Shown here piece after piece: positions 44,807 through 54,677 of a stretch of 64,000 bases of DNA (positions are counted from its first letter, which is position 1; the number at the start of each line of letters is the position of its first letter). Source of the stretch: Saccharicrinis sp963677245 (GTDB lineage Bacteria; Bacteroidota; Bacteroidia; Bacteroidales; Marinilabiliaceae). The stretch covers positions 3,596,001 through 3,660,000 of the forward strand of contig OY781921.1 of NCBI GenBank assembly GCA_963677245.1, written 5' to 3'. A program made the translations under genes and the position numbers. Under the pieces are notes generated by a model that saw only the letters and a program-made list of their open reading frames with translations, made no database searches and was not told the origin of the DNA.

Positions 44807-45976
44807 GTGAGTTCAGATTCAAGGTACAATCAAAGAGGGGTTTCAGCATCCAAAGAAGATGTGCATAACGCCATTAAAAACATCGATAAAGGCTTATTTC
44901 CAAAAGCTTTTTGTAAAATAATTCCGGATATTCTTTGTGGAGATGAGGAGTATTGCAACATAATGCATGCTGATGGAGCAGGTACAAAATCCTCGCTGGC
45001 ATACATGTATTGGAAAGAAACCGGAGATGTAAGTGTGTGGAAAGGTATTGCTCAGGATGCTTTAATTATGAATCTTGATGATTTGCTTTGTGTAGGGGCA
45101 ACAGATAATATTTTGGTTTCGTCTACCATTGGTCGAAATAAAAATTTGGTTCCGGGAGAAGTAATATCAGCCATTATCAATGGAACAGAGGAATTATTGG
45201 CTGAATTACGCGAAATGGGTGTTTCTATTTATTCTACAGGAGGTGAAACGGCTGATGTGGGTGATTTAGTAAGGACCATCATTGTCGATTCTACTGTTAC
45301 TTGCAGAATGAAAAAAGCCGATGTCATTGATAATAAAGACATCAAAGCAGGAGATGTAATAGTTGGTTTAGCATCTTACGGAAAAGCATCTTACGAAAAA
45401 GAATATAATGGCGGAATGGGAAGTAATGGTTTAACTTCTGCACGTCATGATGTTTTTGCAAATTATTTAGCTGAAAAATTTCCTGAAAGTTTTGATCCTT
45501 CAGTACCTTCAGAATTAGTTTATTCCGGAGGACTAAAATTAACGGATGAAGTAGAAGGTGTGGATATTGATGCCGGAAAATTGGTGTTGTCTCCTACCAG
45601 AACATATGCGCCGGTTATTAAAACAATTTTAGATAAATATCGTTCTCAAATTCATGGAATGGTTCACTGTTCTGGCGGTGCACAAACTAAAGTGCTGCAT
45701 TTTGTGGATAATCTTCATGTAATTAAAGATAACTTATTTGCAGTTCCTCCTTTGTTTAAAACCATTCAGGAGCAATCGGGTACGGCTTGGGACGAGATGT
45801 ATAAGGTCTTTAATATGGGACATAGAATGGAATTGTATGTATCGGAAGATATAGCTCAGGAAATAATCGAGATTAGCAAATCGTTTGATATTGATGCTCA
45901 AATTGTAGGTAGATGCGAGGCAAGTGATAAAAAAGAACTGACTATCGAAAGTGAGTTCGGAAAATTTAAATATTAA
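44807..45976 (+). CDS. purM: phosphoribosylformylglycinamidine cyclo-ligase (AIR synthase)
   Basis: A 389-residue AIR synthase of the longer Bacteroidota type, catalysing the ATP-dependent ring closure of FGAM to AIR in purine synthesis. Typical segments are YNQRGVSASKEDVHNAI, HADGAGTKSSLAYMY, AQDALIMNLDDLLCVGA, STGGETADVGDLVRT and MVHCSGGAQTKVLHF. The frame begins with GTG at 44807 and the following SSDSRYNQRGV is the conserved start, so GTG is the likely initiation codon. It is followed about 110 bp later by prfA. Confidence 0.93.
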   Translation: MSSDSRYNQRGVSASKEDVHNAIKNIDKGLFPKAFCKIIPDILCGDEEYCNIMHADGAGTKSSLAYMYWKETGDVSVWKGIAQDALIMNLDDLLCVGATDNILVSSTIGRNKNLVPGEVISAIINGTEELLAELREMGVSIYSTGGETADVGDLVRTIIVDSTVTCRMKKADVIDNKDIKAGDVIVGLASYGKASYEKEYNGGMGSNGLTSARHDVFANYLAEKFPESFDPSVPSELVYSGGLKLTDEVEGVDIDAGKLVLSPTRTYAPVIKTILDKYRSQIHGMVHCSGGAQTKVLHFVDNLHVIKDNLFAVPPLFKTIQEQSGTAWDEMYKVFNMGHRMELYVSEDIAQEIIEISKSFDIDAQIVGRCEASDKKELTIESEFGKFKY

Positions 45977-46086
45977 TAGGTATAAGATATGCCATATTCA
46001 GGATTTATATAAGTGTAAGGATCTTACTTTTCTATGAAAAGGAATGAGAGCCTTATTTCTTATTTTAAAATTCTAAAAACATTCAA

Positions 46087-47172
46087 ATGAGCGAAAATAA
46101 ATTATTAGATATGTTAGGCGGGGTTGTAATCAAATTTCAGGAGGTTTCTGAACAGATTACTGATCCTGAGGTGATTTCCGACACCAAAAGGTATGTAAAG
46201 CTTAACAAAGAGTATAAAGAATTAGAGCGTGTAGTAAAAGCGCACGATGAATATAAATCAGCATTAGAAACCATCGCTGAGGCAAAAATGATTCTAAGGG
46301 AAGAAGATGATGCTGAAATGAAGGAGATGGCCAAGATGGAGCTGGATGAGATAGAAGATAAGCTTCCTGAAATGGAGGAACAAATTAAGCTTCTTTTAAT
46401 TCCTGCCGATCCTGAAGATGGTAAAAACTGTGTGGTTGAAGTGCGTGCCGGTACAGGTGGTGATGAAGCCAGTATTTTTGCCGGCGACTTGTTTCGTATG
46501 TATACCAAATACTGCGAAAAGAAAGGCTGGAAGGTTGACGTAACCCATATGAACGAAGGTACTGCCGGAGGTTATAAGGAAATTGTTTTTAATGTAACAG
46601 GTGAAGGTGTTTATGGTATTCTGAAATATGAATCAGGCGTTCACCGTGTGCAACGTGTTCCGCAAACAGAAACACAAGGGCGTGTGCATACATCAGCTGC
46701 ATCGGTTGCTGTTTTACCGGAAGCTGAAGAGTTTGATATTGAATTAAAGCAAGAGGATATTCGTAAAGATACTTACTGTTCATCAGGTCCTGGAGGTCAG
46801 TCGGTGAATACAACTTATTCGGCTATTCGTCTTACGCATATCCCTTCAGGAATTGTGGTAACATGTCAGGATCAGAAATCGCAGTTGAAAAACCTGGATA
46901 AAGCTATGGGCGAACTAAGAACACGTTTGTACAATCTGGAATATCAAAAATATTTAGATAAAATTTCTTCTAAGCGAAAAACAATGGTTTCTACAGGAGA
47001 CCGTTCTGCTAAGATTCGTACCTACAACTATCCACAAGGTAGGGTGACTGACCATCGTGTGAATTTTACTTTGTATAATCTACCTGCAGTTATGGATGGT
47101 GACATTCAAAATGTTATCGATCGCTTAATTGTAGAAGAAAATGCAGAGAGACTAAAAGAAAGCGAATTGTAA
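46087..47172 (+). CDS. prfA: peptide chain release factor 1
   Basis: A 361-residue class I release factor recognising UAA and UAG. The anticodon-like tripeptide is PQT in RVQRVPQTETQGRVHTS and the catalytic GGQ is at residues 236-238 (SSGPGGQSVNTTYSA); the RF1-type HTSAASVAVLPE is present. The glutamine of GGQ is the expected substrate of PrmC, encoded at 10596. Length and layout are standard. pyrF starts 43 bp later in the same direction. Confidence 0.96.
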   Translation: MSENKLLDMLGGVVIKFQEVSEQITDPEVISDTKRYVKLNKEYKELERVVKAHDEYKSALETIAEAKMILREEDDAEMKEMAKMELDEIEDKLPEMEEQIKLLLIPADPEDGKNCVVEVRAGTGGDEASIFAGDLFRMYTKYCEKKGWKVDVTHMNEGTAGGYKEIVFNVTGEGVYGILKYESGVHRVQRVPQTETQGRVHTSAASVAVLPEAEEFDIELKQEDIRKDTYCSSGPGGQSVNTTYSAIRLTHIPSGIVVTCQDQKSQLKNLDKAMGELRTRLYNLEYQKYLDKISSKRKTMVSTGDRSAKIRTYNYPQGRVTDHRVNFTLYNLPAVMDGDIQNVIDRLIVEENAERLKESEL

Positions 47173-47215
47173 AGACTTTCGATTTTATAAACTTTGAACT
47201 TTAAAACTTGATTAA

Positions 47216-48043
47216 ATGACTTCTCAAGAATTATTTGAAAACATTAAAAAGAAAGAAAGTTTTCTTTGCGTTGGATTGGATACTGATATTAATAAAATAC
47301 CTCGTTTTTTATTAGAAACTACCGATCCTATTTTTGCTTTTAATAAAGAAATTATTGATGCAACTGCTGAGTTTACAGTAGCATATAAGCCTAATTTGGC
47401 GTTTTACGAAAGTATGGGTGTTGCCGGATGGAATAGTTTGGAAAAAACAGTGAACTACATCCGATACAACTATCCAGATTTGTTTATTATTGCTGATGCT
47501 AAAAGAGGTGATATTGGGAATACATCGAATATGTACGCCAAAGCTTTTTTTGACACGATGGATTTTGATTCAGTAACTGTAGCGCCTTATATGGGAGAAG
47601 ATTCAGTAAAGCCTTTTATGACTTATGTAGATAAATGGGTTATTCTTTTAGCACTTACTTCAAACAAAGGAGCAGCTGATTTTCAGTATGTAACTGAGAA
47701 TGATGAGAAGTTGTTTGAAAAAGTAATTAAGACTTCAAAAGAATGGGGTACTGAAGAAAATCTTATGTATGTAGTGGGAGCTACAAAAGCTGAGAAATTA
47801 AAAGAGATCAGAGATATTATTCCAAATCACTTTTTATTAGTTCCGGGAGTTGGTGCTCAAGGTGGAAGTTTAGCCGAGGTTGCTGAGAATGGAATGAATG
47901 AAAAATGTGGATTGTTAGTAAATTCCTCACGAGGAATTATTTATAAAAGTGGAGAAAAGGACTTTGCAGAGCAGGCAGGTATTGCTGCAAAAGAGGTTCA
48001 GCAAGAAATGAGTTCTCTTTTAAAAGCTAAAGGATTGATTTAA
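47216..48043 (+). CDS. pyrF: orotidine 5'-phosphate decarboxylase
   Basis: A 275-residue PyrF of the longer bacterial subtype, converting OMP to UMP as the last step of UMP synthesis. The catalytic KxDxxR-type motif is IADAKRGDIGNTSNMYAKA, with SFLCVGLDTDINKIP at the N-terminus, VTVAPYMGEDSVKPF and, for phosphate binding, LLVPGVGAQGGSL and NSSRGIIY. It is probably co-transcribed with prfA and is followed by a strong terminator. Confidence 0.95.
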   Translation: MTSQELFENIKKKESFLCVGLDTDINKIPRFLLETTDPIFAFNKEIIDATAEFTVAYKPNLAFYESMGVAGWNSLEKTVNYIRYNYPDLFIIADAKRGDIGNTSNMYAKAFFDTMDFDSVTVAPYMGEDSVKPFMTYVDKWVILLALTSNKGAADFQYVTENDEKLFEKVIKTSKEWGTEENLMYVVGATKAEKLKEIRDIIPNHFLLVPGVGAQGGSLAEVAENGMNEKCGLLVNSSRGIIYKSGEKDFAEQAGIAAKEVQQEMSSLLKAKGLI

Positions 48044-48067
48044 AATAATCGTACAATTTATATATAG

Positions 48068-48094
48068 AAAAGCCTCCGTTAAGGGGGCTTTTTT
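48068..48094 (+). terminator. rho-independent terminator after pyrF
   Basis: AAAAGCCTCC pairs with GGGGGCTTTT (one G-U pair) with a short loop and is followed by T residues, 25 bp after the pyrF stop. Confidence 0.8.
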
Positions 48095-48175
48095 GTTTGG
48101 TACTTTTCGCAGTTTACTTTTTCGTAAAATGTTTAGTATATTGATAGTAGATCTAATTACTAAACGTTTATAGTT

Positions 48176-49447
48176 ATGTTTGAAGAGTTTTTGCATTTTA
48201 TTTGGAAGCATAAGTTGTATGCCCAACAATCTCTTTTAACACACCAGGGTCAATCTGTAGAGGTAATTCATCCGGGCGATATAAATTCAAATGCAGGCCC
48301 TGATTTCTTTAATGCTAAAATAAAAATTGATGGAACGCTTTGGGCTGGCAATGTTGAAGTTCATGTAAAAGCATCCAATTGGTTAGATCATCAACACCAA
48401 AACGATAAGGCGTACGATAATGTTATATTGCATGTAGTTGAAGAAGTGGATTCGGACACATTTACTACACAAGGACAAGTAATTCCTATTTTAAAACTAC
48501 CATATAGTTCATTGGTTTTTCAGGAATATTTGGATCTAAAAAATAATAAAGACTGGCTATCATGCGGATCAAAACTTAATTTAGTAAATCCCTTTGAATT
48601 TAACATGTGGTTGGATCGCATGTTAGTGGAAAGGTTAGAATATAAAATGCAGGATATAATTCGTATTCTTGAGCAAACTAATAACAATTGGGATGAAACA
48701 TTTTATCGTCTTTTATTTCGAAGTTTTGGTTTTGGAGTTAATGGAGTTCCATTTGAATTATTGGCACAATCAATACCTCTCAAAATTTTATTAAAATATG
48801 CCGATAATATTCAATTGATCGAAGCCTTGCTTTTGGGTCAGTCTGGATTTTTAAATCAGGATTTAAAAGGAGATTATGCTCAAAAATTATTGTCAGATTA
48901 TCTGTTTTTAAAACAAAAGCATCAATTGGAAGCTGTACATAATTACCTATGGAAATTTTTAAGACTGAGACCAGGTAATTTTCCTACCATAAGGATTGCT
49001 CAATTGTCTGCTTTGTTGGTTAAACTTAAAGGTGTTTTTGGAAAAATACTTAATGAAAATGATTTAAATATTTTAGAAGATAAACTCGATGCAAGTGTCT
49101 CAGTTTATTGGAAAACACATTATACATTTAAGAAAGAATCCAAGTCGAGCGAAAAATGTTTAGGTAGGAGATCGAAACAGTTATTGATTATTAATACAAT
49201 CGTTCCTTATTTATTTGCGTTTGGGAAACAAAATGGACAAGAAGCATATGCAGAAAAAGCAATTGAATGGTTAAGAAAGATAAAAGCAGAGCAGAATAAT
49301 CTACTTAATAAGTGGAAAGAGTATGAAATTGTAGCAAAAAATGCCGCAGATTCTCAGGCTTTAATATATTTGTCAAACTATTATTGTAAGCAACAAAAGT
49401 GCCTGCATTGTAGAATTGGTCATAATGTATTAGCGATTAATAACTAG
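48176..49447 (+). CDS. DUF2851 family protein
   Basis: A 423-residue protein that begins FEEFLHFIWKHKLYAQQSLL and contains HPGDINSNAGPDFFNAKI, WAGNVEVHVKASNWLDHQH and NVILHVV, all recognisable DUF2851 landmarks, with conserved His and Asp residues that suggest an enzyme. The C-terminus has a cluster of Cys (CKQQKCLHCRIGH). The family is common in Bacteroidota and its function is unknown. It is followed after 1 bp by a potassium channel gene, implying co-transcription and perhaps translational coupling. Confidence 0.85.
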   Translation: MFEEFLHFIWKHKLYAQQSLLTHQGQSVEVIHPGDINSNAGPDFFNAKIKIDGTLWAGNVEVHVKASNWLDHQHQNDKAYDNVILHVVEEVDSDTFTTQGQVIPILKLPYSSLVFQEYLDLKNNKDWLSCGSKLNLVNPFEFNMWLDRMLVERLEYKMQDIIRILEQTNNNWDETFYRLLFRSFGFGVNGVPFELLAQSIPLKILLKYADNIQLIEALLLGQSGFLNQDLKGDYAQKLLSDYLFLKQKHQLEAVHNYLWKFLRLRPGNFPTIRIAQLSALLVKLKGVFGKILNENDLNILEDKLDASVSVYWKTHYTFKKESKSSEKCLGRRSKQLLIINTIVPYLFAFGKQNGQEAYAEKAIEWLRKIKAEQNNLLNKWKEYEIVAKNAADSQALIYLSNYYCKQQKCLHCRIGHNVLAINN

Positions 49448-49448
49448 C

Positions 49449-50483
49449 GTGAATAGCAGAGTTCCATATTTAGATAATTTTAGAACCATAGCCTATGGTG
49501 TAGCAGCCTTAATTTTTATGGTTTTGTTGGGTAGTGTCGGGTATATGGCTGTTGAGCATTACTCTTTTGTAGATGCCCTTTATATGACCATGATTACTGT
49601 GTCTACAGTGGGTTTTAGAGAAGTGTTTCCTCTGTCGGATGGAGGAAAGATATTTACGGTTATTCTGATTATTTTTAGCTTAGGAATCTTTGGTTATGTT
49701 ATTACTTCTATCACACGTTTAGTTGTGGAAGGAGCCTTGCAGCAATCTTATAAACAATATCAAGTGAAAAAGAAAATTGTAAAACTCGAAGATCATGTGA
49801 TCGTGTGTGGATTTGGTAGAAATGGTTATCAGGCTTGTGAAGAGTTAAAAGAACATGGAGAAAAGTTTGTGATTCTTGAAAAACGAGATAATGTGGTTGC
49901 AAGAATTTTAGAAGATCCTACATTACTATATGTTCAGGGAGATGCAAGTTCTGAGGAAGTATTGGATGTTGCTCAAATCCGAAGAGCTAAGGCATTAATT
50001 ACTGCTTTGCCTAACGATGCCGATAATATATTTGTGGTGTTAACTGCAAGAGAGATGAATCCAAAGCTTAAGATTATTAGTCGAGCTAGTGATTTTCGTT
50101 CTGATGTTAAGTTAAAGCATGCCGGAGCTACTAATGTTATTATGCCCGACAGAATTGGAGGACAAAGAATGGCAAAACTGGTAACGCAACCAGATGTTGT
50201 TGAGTTTGTAGAGAATATTCTACTTCAAAAGAGTAAGGAAGTAAAACTTACTGAGGTAGAGTGTGAGTGTATGGCTGAAGAAAATCAAGCGAAGACTATA
50301 CAAGAATTAAATTTGCGAAAAAAAACCGGAGCTAATTTAATGGGATTAAAAACACCAGAAGGTACCTATATTTTTAATCCTTCACCTCAAATAAAATTAT
50401 CGCCTGAAGATAAACTGTTTGTATTGGGAACCGATGAGCAGATAGAACAATTTAAAGAGATATTGAAAGATAAAAACAATTAA
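49449..50483 (+). CDS. TrkA-N domain potassium channel protein
   Basis: A 344-residue two-helix channel with a cytoplasmic RCK domain. TM1 (about 13-32), a pore loop and TM2 (about 66-88) are followed by the RCK nucleotide-binding fold (HVIVCGFGRNGYQACEEL) and a C-terminal TrkA-C part (LFVLGTDEQIEQFKE). The pore sequence is TVSTVGFREVFPLS: the usual GYG/GFG filter here reads GFR, with Arg57 at the second glycine. K+ selectivity is therefore uncertain. The start is GTG, 1 bp after the DUF2851 stop, so the pair is coupled. Confidence 0.88.
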   Translation: MNSRVPYLDNFRTIAYGVAALIFMVLLGSVGYMAVEHYSFVDALYMTMITVSTVGFREVFPLSDGGKIFTVILIIFSLGIFGYVITSITRLVVEGALQQSYKQYQVKKKIVKLEDHVIVCGFGRNGYQACEELKEHGEKFVILEKRDNVVARILEDPTLLYVQGDASSEEVLDVAQIRRAKALITALPNDADNIFVVLTAREMNPKLKIISRASDFRSDVKLKHAGATNVIMPDRIGGQRMAKLVTQPDVVEFVENILLQKSKEVKLTEVECECMAEENQAKTIQELNLRKKTGANLMGLKTPEGTYIFNPSPQIKLSPEDKLFVLGTDEQIEQFKEILKDKNN

Positions 50484-50617
50484 GAAAAGATTAACGGTTA
50501 TTTTTAATGATCCCTTTTTCATTTTCTTAATTTTAAATGTAAATTCAAACTAATAAATACTTTGGCTTTATTTTTGATTTGATCAATGATAAAGAATATT
50601 AACCAAAAATGGTCGTT

Positions 50618-51205
50618 ATGAAAATTAAACAAACAATTGGACTTGGCGTATTAGCAATCTGTCTTACAATAGGTACATATAGCTGTAAGTCAAAAGAAAA
50701 AGTGGCCACTAACAGCGAAGTTGGTGAAATTTTGGAAGATATGCCTTGTGAAAATGCAGGTCGTTCCGATAAAAAATATTTTAGAGCTTTCTCTATGGCA
50801 ACTAGTAGTGACTTAAGCCTTTCTAAAGAAAAAGCACTTTTATTAGCTAAGCAACGTTTAGTTACTTTAATTGAGTCTAATACAAAATCAGTGACTGATC
50901 GCTATGTTAATGAGCGAGAAATGGGTTCTGCTTCTGAATTTGAGCAAAAATTCGAAAACCTTACTCGTGAGGTTGCAGATGAAACAATAAGCAATATTGT
51001 TGTTGCTTGCGAAAAATCAAGTGTATTACCAAGTAAAAAGTACCGTTCTTTTGTAGCCATCGAAGTGGAAAAAGAGGAGCTACTTAATTCCATGAATAAT
51101 CGTATTTCTAATGACGCTAAACTTCAAATAGATTACGATAAAAAGAAATACGAAGAGATATTTAATCAGGAAATGGAAAAAATGGCTGAAGAAAGAGGAT
51201 ACTAA
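50618..51205 (+). CDS. LPP20-like lipoprotein
   Basis: About 195 residues from MKIKQT at 50618 (an ATG 9 bp upstream is possible). The signal peptide ends in a lipobox, GTYSCKSKEK. The mature part begins with PCENAGRSDKKYFRAFSMATSSDLSLSKEKALLLAKQRL and ends with a helix, a pattern (AxxxA-repeat helix then FVAIEVEKEEL) of LPP20-family lipoproteins. Function unknown; probably outer-membrane attached. It is followed by a clear terminator, so it is probably transcribed alone. Confidence 0.75.
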   Translation: MKIKQTIGLGVLAICLTIGTYSCKSKEKVATNSEVGEILEDMPCENAGRSDKKYFRAFSMATSSDLSLSKEKALLLAKQRLVTLIESNTKSVTDRYVNEREMGSASEFEQKFENLTREVADETISNIVVACEKSSVLPSKKYRSFVAIEVEKEELLNSMNNRISNDAKLQIDYDKKKYEEIFNQEMEKMAEERGY

Positions 51206-51228
51206 TCTCTGGTTGTTTTTAAGATATT

Positions 51229-51259
51229 AAGGCTACTCTTTTTGGGGTGGCCTTTTTTT
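51229..51259 (+). terminator. rho-independent terminator after the LPP20-like gene
   Basis: AAGGCTAC pairs with GTGGCCTT (one G-U pair), followed by a run of T. Confidence 0.75.
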
Positions 51260-51400
51260 CGTTTTAATTATTATGTGCTAAGTGCAGGTGTTAATGATGT
51301 GAATTTGGGAACATATTGGTCTATAATTTAGGCATTTAATATTTTGTTTGATTTTAAAGTTTTATTATCTTAAGTATAGTAAAACTCTAAAACCCAACTT

Positions 51401-52120
51401 ATGATTTCAAATCCCTTTTATTACAAATTTCACCCCTCAGAATTTTATGAATTTAGTGTAAGAATTATTTCTATTTTAAATGCATTGGATACGGAAATTT
51501 TAGGGCTTTCGAAGCCACTTAGCGAGGCAAGTGTAGCTACTAAAAGATTAGGAGAAATGTTAAAGCTCTCTAGTGGAAAGGATAAAACGTATGCTTTACT
51601 AAAAGCGGATAGTCTAAGGAATGATGCTATTTCTGCCATTAAGCATTATTTGTTAGCTTGTCAAAAAAGAAATAATACAACCTGGCAAGTTTCGGCTAAA
51701 CTACTTATTGAAGCGATACAAAAATATGGATGGCAATTAGAAAAGGATTGTATCGAAGAGGAAAGTTCAAAAATAGAGATGTTATTGAATGATTTAAAGG
51801 AGTTTCCTCAATTAAAAGAAGCGCTTGATACCTTAAATATGAAAGAATGGCTTTATGAATTGGAGGATGCGCAAAGGGCTGTTGATTTACATGTTAGAAA
51901 CTGCTTTGGTAATATTTCATTTGAAGAAAGTAGTCTTTGTAAGGAAATTAAAAACTCCTACGATTTGGTTTTTCGATATGTAGATGTGATGCAACAAATT
52001 CAGCCGAATCGCATTTATGTTCAGATTATCAATAAGATAAATCAAACAATTGATGAATTTAATAGCGAGGTAAGATCAAGAGCCAATAAAAATGGACTTA
52101 TAGCAGAGGCAGTTGATTAA
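51401..52120 (+). CDS. hypothetical helical protein, possibly DUF6261-like
   Basis: A 239-residue, almost entirely helical, soluble protein with no signal peptide and no membrane helix (SVRIISILNALDTEILGLSK, RNDAISAIKHYLLACQKRNN). It resembles in outline the DUF6261 proteins of Bacteroidota, which are helical and of unknown function, but I am not certain. It stands alone between two terminators and precedes yifB. No enzyme motif is visible. Confidence 0.55.
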   Translation: MISNPFYYKFHPSEFYEFSVRIISILNALDTEILGLSKPLSEASVATKRLGEMLKLSSGKDKTYALLKADSLRNDAISAIKHYLLACQKRNNTTWQVSAKLLIEAIQKYGWQLEKDCIEEESSKIEMLLNDLKEFPQLKEALDTLNMKEWLYELEDAQRAVDLHVRNCFGNISFEESSLCKEIKNSYDLVFRYVDVMQQIQPNRIYVQIINKINQTIDEFNSEVRSRANKNGLIAEAVD

Positions 52121-52147
52121 ATGTTGTAATTTATAATAAGTGAGTTT

Positions 52148-52182
52148 AACATCCGGTATGATTATATATCGGATGTTTTATT
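52148..52182 (+). terminator. rho-independent terminator before yifB
   Basis: AACATCCG pairs perfectly with CGGATGTT across a 14-nt AT-rich loop and is followed by TTATTTT. Confidence 0.65.
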
Positions 52183-52233
52183 TTAACATAAAATTGCGTA
52201 AATTGATGGGTATAAATTTCTAATCCCTTTTCT

Positions 52234-53772
52234 ATGCTTGTAAAAACATATGGAGCCGCAGTGAGTGGTATTGATGCGGTTACTATTACAATCGAAGTAA
52301 ATTTTTCAAAAGGTATCAAGTTTTTTTTAGTGGGGTTGCCGGATAATGCAGTAAAGGAAAGTCAACAAAGGATACAATCGGCATTGGGAGTAAGTGATTT
52401 TAAATGGCCTGGAAAAAAGATCGTTATTAATATGGCTCCAGCAGACATTCGAAAAGAGGGATCATCTTATGATCTTCCCTTGGCTATTGGAATTTTAGCA
52501 GCGTCTAACCAAATTGATAATGATTCACTAACGGATTATATTATGATGGGAGAGTTGTCTTTGGATGGAAGTTTACAGCCTGTTAAGGGAGCATTGCCTA
52601 TTGCAGTTAGAGCAAAAGAAGAAGGATTTAAGGGCTTAATTTTACCGGAGCAAAATGCACGGGAAGCTGCTGTTGTGCAGGGGCTGTCGGTTTACGGTGC
52701 ACAAAATATAAGAGAGGTTGCTGATTTTTTAAATAATGAAGGTGATCTAAACCCTATTGAGGTTGATACTGAAGCGGAGTTCTATAAGCAAATGATGAAT
52801 GATGATCTAGATTTTGTTGATGTAAAAGGGCAGGAATCTGTAAAAAGGGCCTTAGAGATAGCTGCAGCAGGTGGGCATAATTTACTAATGATTGGACCTC
52901 CTGGCGCAGGAAAATCGATGATCGCAAAACGATTACCTTCTATATTACCACCATTAACCTTAGATGAGGCTTTGGAAACAACAAAAATTCACTCTGTTGC
53001 CGGTAAAATTCAAAGTAATACAGCACTTTTAACTCAACGGCCTTTCAGAAGTCCACATCATACTATAAGCGATGTAGCACTTGTCGGTGGTGGAGGATTT
53101 CCTCAACCGGGCGAAATTTCTCTTGCTCATCATGGTGTTTTGTTTTTAGATGAATTACCAGAGTTTAAACGAACGGTTTTAGAAGTGATGAGGCAGCCGT
53201 TAGAGGATCGGGTAATCAGTATTTCCAGAGCAAGGTTTAGCGTAGATTATCCGGCTAGTTTTATGCTTATTTCAAGTATGAACCCTTGCCCTTGTGGCTA
53301 TTTTAATCATCCGGAGAAAAAATGTGTATGTAGTCCGGGAGTTGTACAGCGCTATTTAAGTAAAATATCTGGTCCTTTACTTGATAGAATAGACCTGCAG
53401 ATTGAGGTAGTGCCTGTTCCGTTTAAAGAATTAAGCAATGCTGTAATATCTGAAAAAAGTAGAAATATCAGAGAAAGAGTTATAAAGGCCCGTAAAATAC
53501 AAAGTGAAAGGTATAAGGATATCGAGGCTGTTTATTGCAATGCGCAAATGAATTCCAAACTTCAGCGAAAGTTTGCTATGCCAACATCCGAAGCAATGGA
53601 GATTTTAAAAAATGCAATGGAAAAACTTGATTTGTCGGCCCGAGCATATGATCGGATATTAAAGGTTGGAAGAACGATTGCTGATCTTGAGGGAGAAGAA
53701 GTTGTGCAATCGCACCATATTGCAGAAGCAGTTCAATATAGAAATTTGGATAAGGCAGGCTGGGTCAATTAA
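52234..53772 (+). CDS. YifB/ComM-family Mg-chelatase-like AAA+ ATPase
   Basis: A 512-residue protein of the YifB/ComM family, which in transformable bacteria acts as a branch-migration helicase in natural transformation. An N-terminal S5/Lon-protease-like fold (1-180; DAVTITIEVNFSKG, MAPADIRKEGSSYDLPLAIG) precedes the AAA+ core with Walker A GPPGAGKSMIAK, Walker B VLFLDELPEF and a sensor region. A Cys-rich loop (SSMNPCPCGYFNHPEKKCVC) is the family's zinc-like motif. Natural competence in this host is not otherwise indicated. It follows a terminator and is followed by ppa. Confidence 0.92.
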   Translation: MLVKTYGAAVSGIDAVTITIEVNFSKGIKFFLVGLPDNAVKESQQRIQSALGVSDFKWPGKKIVINMAPADIRKEGSSYDLPLAIGILAASNQIDNDSLTDYIMMGELSLDGSLQPVKGALPIAVRAKEEGFKGLILPEQNAREAAVVQGLSVYGAQNIREVADFLNNEGDLNPIEVDTEAEFYKQMMNDDLDFVDVKGQESVKRALEIAAAGGHNLLMIGPPGAGKSMIAKRLPSILPPLTLDEALETTKIHSVAGKIQSNTALLTQRPFRSPHHTISDVALVGGGGFPQPGEISLAHHGVLFLDELPEFKRTVLEVMRQPLEDRVISISRARFSVDYPASFMLISSMNPCPCGYFNHPEKKCVCSPGVVQRYLSKISGPLLDRIDLQIEVVPVPFKELSNAVISEKSRNIRERVIKARKIQSERYKDIEAVYCNAQMNSKLQRKFAMPTSEAMEILKNAMEKLDLSARAYDRILKVGRTIADLEGEEVVQSHHIAEAVQYRNLDKAGWVN

Positions 53773-53890
53773 AAGAAGGTAAATTTCCAGATCAGAAAGA
53801 ATCTAAAATAATCAGCCATTCATAGCTAGTTATAGAACGATCTTGTATATTTTTGAACACTATTTAAACCAATTAACTTAGATATTAAGT

Positions 53891-54577
53891 ATGGCAGATG
53901 AGTTTACAACCAATAGTCTAATGGATCCTATTGGAAGATTAATGGGATTAAGATATAAATCACATCCGTGGCATGGTATTAATATAGGTGATGAGGCACC
54001 TGAGATTGTAACAACTTTTATAGAGGTGGTTCCCACAGATACGATTAAGTATGAAATTGATAAGTCGACTGGCTATTTAAAAATAGACAGACCGCAAAAG
54101 TATTCAAATGTCGTCCCGGCACTTTATGGATTTATACCACAAACATATTGTGGTCCTAGAATTGGTAAGTTTTGCGCAGAAAAATCAGGAAGAGAATCAA
54201 TCCAAGGAGATGGAGATCCGTTGGATATTTGTGTGCTTACGGAAAAGGAAGTTCCACATGGTGATATTATTGCACATGCTCGTCCTATTGGTGGTTTTAG
54301 GATGATTGATGGTAATCAGGCAGATGACAAGATTATTGCTGTTTTAAAGGGAGATATCGTATATGGCAATATGAAGGACATTGAAGAATTACCCGAGCTT
54401 GTTATTAATAGACTTAAGCACTATTTTTTGACTTATAAGGATATGCCGGGTTTAGATGCCGATTGTGAAATAACGCATATTTATAATTCAGTTGAAGCTA
54501 AAGAAATAATAAAGTTATCAGCTTTGGATTATGATTCCCGTTTTGATAGTTTAAGAAATGCACTTTCAAATTATTAA
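53891..54577 (+). CDS. ppa: inorganic pyrophosphatase, family I
   Basis: A 228-residue family I pyrophosphatase, hydrolysing PPi to drive biosynthesis. Metal-binding motif GDGDPLDICVL is intact, along with the strand FIEVVPTDTIKYEIDK and YGFIPQTYCGPR. It is longer than the E. coli enzyme (176 residues), by an N-terminal extension and a C-terminal helix, as in other Bacteroidota family I enzymes. It is followed by a strong terminator and is probably monocistronic. Confidence 0.93.
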   Translation: MADEFTTNSLMDPIGRLMGLRYKSHPWHGINIGDEAPEIVTTFIEVVPTDTIKYEIDKSTGYLKIDRPQKYSNVVPALYGFIPQTYCGPRIGKFCAEKSGRESIQGDGDPLDICVLTEKEVPHGDIIAHARPIGGFRMIDGNQADDKIIAVLKGDIVYGNMKDIEELPELVINRLKHYFLTYKDMPGLDADCEITHIYNSVEAKEIIKLSALDYDSRFDSLRNALSNY

Positions 54578-54588
54578 TCGAATTTTAG

Positions 54589-54622
54589 AACGTCTTTTAC
54601 CAACTTGTAAAAGGCGTTTTTT
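54589..54622 (+). terminator. rho-independent terminator of ppa
   Basis: AACGTCTTTTAC pairs with GTAAAAGGCGTT (one G-U pair) across CAACTT, followed by TTTT. Strong and close to the stop codon. Confidence 0.88.
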
Positions 54623-54677
54623 ATACTCGCCTTATTTTCTCACTCTTTACTTTTTATTAATTATTCCTTATCTTTTA

